Shown piece by piece: positions 22,885-27,365 of a stretch of DNA of 27,365 bases. Position 1 is the stretch's first letter; each line of letters opens with the position of its first letter. The translations under genes were made by a program, and so were the position numbers. The notes below the pieces were generated by a model, which saw nothing but the letters and a program-made list of their open reading frames with translations, had not been told where the DNA came from and did no database searches. The stretch is from Spongiibacteraceae bacterium UBA5047 (lineage in GTDB: Bacteria; Pseudomonadota; Gammaproteobacteria; Pseudomonadales; Spongiibacteraceae): assembly GCA_002415025.1 (NCBI GenBank), contig DIBR01000048.1, forward strand, positions 34,318 to 61,682, written 5' to 3'.

Positions 22885-25800
22885 ATGCTCGAAGCGATTC
22901 TACGATTCTCGCTGACCCGTCGCAGCCTCGTGATGGTGGCCGTGGCCATCCTGTGCGGCCTGGGTCTCTGGAACTTCACCCGACTGCCGATCGATGCTGT
23001 GCCCGACATTACCAATGTACAGGTGATGATCAACACAGAGGCACCGGGCTATACCCCGCTGGAGGTGGAACAGCGCGTTACCTTCCCCATTGAAACAGCG
23101 ATGGCGGGGTTGCCCAATCTGGAATACACCCGCTCGATATCCCGCTACGGCCTGTCGCAGGTGACGGTGATATTCAGCGACGACACGGATATCTACTTTG
23201 CCCGTCAATTGGTCAACGAACGATTGGGCAATGTGCGCTCCCGCCTGCCTGCAGGATTGGAATCCGAACTGGGGCCGATCGCAACCGGACTGGGCGAAAT
23301 TTTCATGTTCACGGTGGATGCCGACACCGGCGCGACCCATGCGGATGGCAGCGAGATAACACCGACCGACCTTCGCACGGTGCACGACTGGATCATTCGG
23401 CCGCAATTGCTGCGGGTACCTGGCGTGGTTGAGGTCAACCCCATTGGCGGTTACACCCGAGAAATTCTGGTCGCGCTCAATCCTGAAAAGATGCTCGCCT
23501 TCGGTGTCACACAGGCAGAGCTGGTCGATGCTCTAGAGCGCAACAACCGCAATCAGGGCGCCGGATTTATCGAGCGCAACGGCGCCCAGTGGTTACTGCG
23601 GGTTCCCGGTCAGGCGGAAACGGTAGAAGCCCTGTCTGCCCTTATCGTAAAGAAGACTGAGGGATCGGTGATCCGCGTGGGCGACGTTGCCGACGTGAAA
23701 GAAGGCAAGGAACTGCGAACCGGCGCCGCCACCCAGAACGGTCGCGAAGTAGTCATGAGCACAGTCTTTATGCTGGTGGGTGAAAACAGTCGTACCGTCG
23801 CCAGTGCAGTGGCTAAGAAACTCACCGAAATTCAAGCCAGTCTGCCCGAAGGCATCAGCGCCACGGCGGTGTATGACCGAACTAAACTAGTCGACAAAAC
23901 GCTGGCAACCGTGCGCACCAATCTGGTGGAAGGCGCGCTGCTGGTTATAGTGATTCTCTTTCTGCTGCTCGGCAATATCCGCGCCGCCATTCTGACGGCG
24001 GCGGTTATTCCCATCGCAATGCTGATCACCATTACCGGCATGGTTCAGACACGCGTCAGCGCCAACCTGATGAGTCTGGGCGCACTGGATTTCGGCCTGT
24101 TGGTGGATGGTGCCATTATTATTGTCGAAAACTGTTTACGCCGCTTGAGCCTGGCCTCAGAAGACGGCAAAACCTTGCCTTTGCGCGAGCGGCTTGATGT
24201 GGTCTTCAGCGCCACCCGTGAAGTCATCCGCCCGGCGTTGTTTGGTGTGTTTATCATCACGGCCGTGTACCTGCCGATTTTCTCGCTCAGCGGGGTGGAA
24301 GGCAAAATGTTCCACCCGATGGCAATCACCGTGGTTATGGCCTTGTCAGCGGCTATTCTGCTGTCAATCACCTTTATTCCCGCAGGTGTGGCCTTTCTGT
24401 TCAACGGCCCGGTGGTTGAAAAAGAAAACCGTGCATTCAATCGCGTCCGCGACGCCTATCAGACGGGCCTGAACGCCGCACTCTCGGCCCGCTGGCTGAT
24501 AGTCAGTGCGGCAGTGCTTTTGGTGGGAGTCTCCGCGTTTTTAGCTACCCGGCTAGGGAGTGAATTTGTCCCCAACCTGGATGAGGGTGACATCGCCATG
24601 CATGCCCTGCGTATTCCCGGCACATCGTTGTCTCAAGCCGTCGCCATGCAGGAAGTGCTGGAGGATAAAATCAAGGCGCTACCGGAAGTGGAGCGGGTGT
24701 TCGCCAAAATCGGCACCGCCGATGTGGCGACCGATGCGGTGCCCCCCAGCGTTGCCGATAACTTTATTATTCTCAAACCTCGCAGCGAGTGGCCTGACCC
24801 ATCGAAAACCAAAGCGCAGGTTGTACAGGATTTGACGGGCGCCGTTGAACCGGTTCCGGGTAATCGCTACGAATTTCTGCAGCCTATCCAAATGCGCTTT
24901 AACGAGCTGCTATCGGGCGTTCGCGCCGAACTGGCCATTAAGGTATTCGGAGACGACTTGGAACAGTTGGCGGCGCTGGGCGAAAAAATCGAAGGGGCCA
25001 TTGCTGGCGTTGACGGCATCGTCGATATTCAAATGGAGCAGACCACTGGCTTGCCATTACTGTCGATGAAGCCCAAACGCGATGTGATCGCCCTGTCCGG
25101 GTTGTCGTTGGGCGAGCTGCAAGCACAGGTCGCAACAGCAGCGGGCGGCCGTGAGGCAACACAGTTTTATCAGGGAGACCAACAGGTGGCTGTGGTTGTC
25201 CGGCTGGAAGAAGTACGCCGTAATGATCCGGACGCACTTCGCTATCTACCCATTGAGCTTCCCGACGGCGCGTATGTACCGTTGCAGGAGCTGGTTGAGT
25301 TTGAATTAACCGAAGGACTGAATCAGGTTAACCGGGAAAATGGCAAGCGTCGTATTGTGGTGACAGCCAACGTGCGCGGGCGGGATTTGGGAACCTTTGT
25401 CGGTGATGTTCGGGCAGCCATCGACGCCGACGTCGAAATTCCCGCAGGCTATTGGGTCGAGTACGGCGGCACCTATCAGACCTTGCAGTCGGCATCGGCA
25501 CGATTGTCGATTGTGGTTCCCTTGACCTTGATCATGATTCTCGGCCTGCTGTTTATCGCGCTGGGTTCGATTAAGGACTCGCTGATTATCTTTACCGGGG
25601 TGCCGCTGGCGCTGACAGGTGGGGTGTTCATGCTGATGCTGCGCGATATCCCCTTCTCCATCTCGGCAGCAGTCGGTTTTATCGCCCTGTCCGGCATTGC
25701 GATACTGAACGGACTGGTGATGGTGTCCTTCATTCGCCAGTTGCGCGCAGAAGGATTGCCCTTACTGGAAGCCATTGAACAGGGCGCACTCACCCGTCTG

Positions 25801-25989
25801 CGCCCGGTACTTACCACTGCACTGGTGGCCTCATTGGGGTTTGTGCCCATGGCGTTGAACACGGGCATCGGCTCGGAAGTGCAGCGTCCGCTGGCCACCG
25901 TGGTTATCGGCGGCGTTCTGTCCTCCACGCTGCTGACCTTGTTTGTATTACCCGCACTCTACCGAATCTTGCATAAGGAATCCGCCTGA
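22885..25989 (+). CDS. czcA: CzcA-type heavy-metal RND pump (second system)
   Basis: The 1034-residue product is full length, with ATG at 22885 after an AAGGAACG ribosome site. The TM4 motif DFGLLVDGAIIIVEN again puts Asp402, Asp408 and Glu415 in register with known CzcA. It resembles the first CzcA along its length (RLPIDAVPDITNVQV at the start, MALNTGIGSEVQRPLATVVI near the end) with many substitutions in the periplasmic porter loops, where substrate choice is made. Zn, Co, Cd or Ni export by proton antiport is expected. Its stop overlaps the ATG of the HupE-like gene (TGATG), so that gene belonged to the same operon. Confidence 0.95.
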   Translation: MLEAILRFSLTRRSLVMVAVAILCGLGLWNFTRLPIDAVPDITNVQVMINTEAPGYTPLEVEQRVTFPIETAMAGLPNLEYTRSISRYGLSQVTVIFSDDTDIYFARQLVNERLGNVRSRLPAGLESELGPIATGLGEIFMFTVDADTGATHADGSEITPTDLRTVHDWIIRPQLLRVPGVVEVNPIGGYTREILVALNPEKMLAFGVTQAELVDALERNNRNQGAGFIERNGAQWLLRVPGQAETVEALSALIVKKTEGSVIRVGDVADVKEGKELRTGAATQNGREVVMSTVFMLVGENSRTVASAVAKKLTEIQASLPEGISATAVYDRTKLVDKTLATVRTNLVEGALLVIVILFLLLGNIRAAILTAAVIPIAMLITITGMVQTRVSANLMSLGALDFGLLVDGAIIIVENCLRRLSLASEDGKTLPLRERLDVVFSATREVIRPALFGVFIITAVYLPIFSLSGVEGKMFHPMAITVVMALSAAILLSITFIPAGVAFLFNGPVVEKENRAFNRVRDAYQTGLNAALSARWLIVSAAVLLVGVSAFLATRLGSEFVPNLDEGDIAMHALRIPGTSLSQAVAMQEVLEDKIKALPEVERVFAKIGTADVATDAVPPSVADNFIILKPRSEWPDPSKTKAQVVQDLTGAVEPVPGNRYEFLQPIQMRFNELLSGVRAELAIKVFGDDLEQLAALGEKIEGAIAGVDGIVDIQMEQTTGLPLLSMKPKRDVIALSGLSLGELQAQVATAAGGREATQFYQGDQQVAVVVRLEEVRRNDPDALRYLPIELPDGAYVPLQELVEFELTEGLNQVNRENGKRRIVVTANVRGRDLGTFVGDVRAAIDADVEIPAGYWVEYGGTYQTLQSASARLSIVVPLTLIMILGLLFIALGSIKDSLIIFTGVPLALTGGVFMLMLRDIPFSISAAVGFIALSGIAILNGLVMVSFIRQLRAEGLPLLEAIEQGALTRLRPVLTTALVASLGFVPMALNTGIGSEVQRPLATVVIGGVLSSTLLTLFVLPALYRILHKESA

Positions 25990-26877
25990 TGAATGTCTCG
26001 CAACGCCTATATCGCTTGGCCTACTGATCGGCACACTCGCCGTCAGTGCGTTTTCAAATGCGCACGGCATGTCTGAGGCCCACAAGCAGCGGATACTCGA
26101 CGCGGGCCTTGGCGACTTTGTCGGTCTCGGTGCCACCCATATGCTCAGCGGTTATGACCATCTGCTATTTCTGCTGGGCGTGGTGTCTTCCTGCGGCACT
26201 TTTGGGATATCGTCAAATTCATAACCGCATTTACTGTAGGCCATTCAATTACCCTGATCTTTGCCACGCTCTATGGCATTCAGGCCAACTACTACCTGAT
26301 AGACGCGGTGATCGCCTTAACCGTGTGCTACAAGGGTTTTGATAACCTCGGCGGCTTCCAGCGGCTTTGGCATATAAAGTCACCCAACTTACTGATGATG
26401 GTCTTTGTATTTGGCCTGATTCACGGTTTTGGTCTGTCCACTCGCTTGCAGCAATTACCGATGGGCGAAGGCAGCGTCGTAATGAAAATCCTCGCCTTCA
26501 ATGTGGGTGTAGAAGTCGGGCAGATTGCCGCGCTTGCGGTTATGCTACTGGCCATTGCCGCACTGCGAAAAAGCACAGCCTTTGAACCGGTCAGTCGCAT
26601 CGTCAACAGCGCATTGGTTGCGCTCGGTGCGCTGCTCCTGATTTATCAGCTGCATGGCTACCAACACACCGTCTACAGCGAAGATTTCCCGATCAGCCGC
26701 GACGACCACAGTCACGCCCATGAGGAGCAGGCGAAACAGTCTTTGCAACACTATCAACGACGGCTAACGCTGCCACCGGAGCCTGAGCCTGAGCCTGAGC
26801 ATCAAGAATACGCCCCGGAACCAGACTATCAGCCTAAACCGGAGCAAGGCGGTCATCGCCACGATGACGGCAGCTAA
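25989..26877 (+). pseudogene. hupE: HupE/UreJ family transporter gene with two frameshifts
   Basis: A HupE/UreJ-type membrane protein can be read only by changing frame twice. From ATG 25989 the frame ends after 12 codons; a missing base near 26018 (TTGG) moves to the frame carrying HMLSGYDHLLFLLG, the family signature. A second missing base near 26186 moves to the frame with VGHSITLIFATLYG, GLIHGFGLS and FNVGVEVGQ. The restored protein would have about 295 residues, six to eight membrane helices and a hydrophilic tail with His pairs and a PEPEPEPE repeat. HupE proteins import nickel or cobalt, or escort metal near czc pumps. Both lesions are single-base losses beside short repeats, so either recent decay or assembly error is possible. 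Confidence 0.82.
26779..26796 (+). repeat. GAGCCT tandem repeat in the HupE tail
   Basis: Three perfect copies of GAGCCT, followed by a near copy GAGCAT, encode the Pro-Glu repeat in the hydrophilic C-terminus. Such hexamers can gain or lose units without breaking the frame. Confidence 0.75.
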
Positions 26878-26906
26878 CACAGCCATCACTGACCAGAGGT
26901 TATTTC

Positions 26907-27248
26907 ATGCGTTTCCGCGTTATAGTTCTATTGGCCACACTGACACTCAGCAGATGGGCCACCGCCCATGGTGGGCATCCTGAGCCGGTCTCCGACAACT
27001 AAGCACGAGCCATTGCTGTTTCCATTGCCCACAGATTTGCCGGTAAAGCCCCCCAATTGGGGTTTGGCGAAATGAGTACCTCGTGGACCAAGGTTGGCCT
27101 GAAACAAAGCGAGGTGATCAAAAAGGGGGACGGTTATCTGATTGTGAAAATCGACAACCCCGACGAAGAAAGCGACCTTTACATCCTTATGGATGCAGCT
27201 GGTGAGGTCTACGACGCGAATCTGACAGGGGCGTTTGAAGGATTATAG
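26907..27248 (+). pseudogene. Small periplasmic protein (DUF6488-like) with an internal stop
   Basis: From ATG 26907 (AGAGGT ribosome site) a signal peptide (MRFRVIVLLATLTLS, ending about TAHG) leads into the mature start GGHPEPVSDN and then a TAA at 27000-27002. The same frame continues without shift through ARAIAVSIAHRF, TSWTKVGL and VIKKGDGYLIVKIDN to the TAG at 27246-27248. Together they make a protein of about 113 residues of the type found at the end of czc-HupE operons; I recall it as DUF6488, function unknown. The match is from memory and should be checked. One base change would restore the gene, so nonsense mutation and sequence error are both possible. Confidence 0.68.
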
Positions 27249-27289
27249 AAGTCGCAAGCAGTTGGGCTGCGGCCGCTTTTCGACTTTTT
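27249..27289 (+). terminator. Probable rho-independent terminator of the second czc operon
   Basis: AAGTCG (27249-27254) pairs with CGACTT (27281-27286), with an inner GC-rich stretch including GCAG/CTGC and GCGGCCGC. The stem runs straight into a T-tract (27285-27289). It begins right after the last stop codon, a fitting end for the operon. The remaining bases to 27365 show no recognised feature. Confidence 0.55.
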
Positions 27290-27365
27290 CCGGCGCGTAT
27301 ACGATTCCTATAGCGCACAGAGCGAATAACATATATCCAACTTGGGGTACTAGGGATTTTCCGTC

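Noticed and set aside
27345..27365. TTTTCCGT at the right edge as part of a Tn3/Tn21-type terminal repeat
   Set aside because: Only eight bases resemble the repeat and the next base already differs; the sequence ends before it can be tested.
1..27365. CRISPR arrays, tRNA or rRNA genes
   Set aside because: No regularly spaced repeats, cloverleaf sequences or rRNA-like stretches were seen on either strand.

Overview
The window looks like a metal-resistance and accessory region of a gammaproteobacterium, probably environmental or marine. The evidence is moderate GC, Shine-Dalgarno-led ATGA-coupled operons, and protein families common in Pseudomonas, Marinobacter and Cellvibrio-type genomes. The species cannot be named from sequence alone. 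It has the patchwork look of an accessory island: recombinases, a KfrA-like plasmid-type protein, a toxin-antitoxin-like pair and several decayed genes sit between intact stress operons.

Layout. (1) 1-1110: the 3' end of a DUF692 multinuclear iron oxidase gene (BufB type) and its DUF2063 partner (BufC type), i.e. part of a copper-binding bufferin-like RiPP locus whose precursor would lie left of the window. A membrane-anchored DUF411 metal-binding protein follows (1256-1756). (2) 1836-7413: a sulfur/persulfide block with a persulfide dioxygenase-like metallo-hydrolase, a SulP anion permease with STAS domain, three single-domain rhodaneses (one exported, one lipoprotein, one cytosolic) and an FAD/NAD(P)H oxidoreductase. 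(3) 7433-10234: two pieces of a second, decayed sulP copy, separated by a roughly 2.6-kb segment carrying a tyrosine recombinase and a divergently transcribed KfrA-like coiled-coil protein, with a dyad between them. (4) 10327-12554: an XRE regulator/nucleotidyltransferase pair (TA-like), a second tyrosine recombinase broken by a stop codon, and a YkvA/DUF1232 membrane protein. (5) 12699-18444: a small His/Cys-rich exported protein and a complete CzcCBA heavy-metal RND efflux system. (6) 18509-20036, minus strand: a CDF cation transporter, DUF3703 and a C-terminal remnant of ynfA. (7) 20124-25989: a CsoR/RcnR-family metal sensor translationally coupled to a second, divergent CzcCBA system, then a frameshifted HupE/UreJ gene and a small periplasmic-protein gene (DUF6488-like) with an internal stop.

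How it works together. The two tripartite pumps would export divalent cations from periplasm or cytoplasm to the outside, and the CDF would move cytosolic cation to the periplasm for the pumps. The CsoR/RcnR-type repressor has its own putative operator: a CCCAT/ATGGG inverted repeat around eight cytosines, immediately after a TTGACA -35 box. The copper-handling genes and the persulfide block form a separate stress module that may protect thiols and reactive sulfur species under metal load; that link is inference. The most interesting structural observation is the disrupted sulP relic that brackets the int-kfrA segment.
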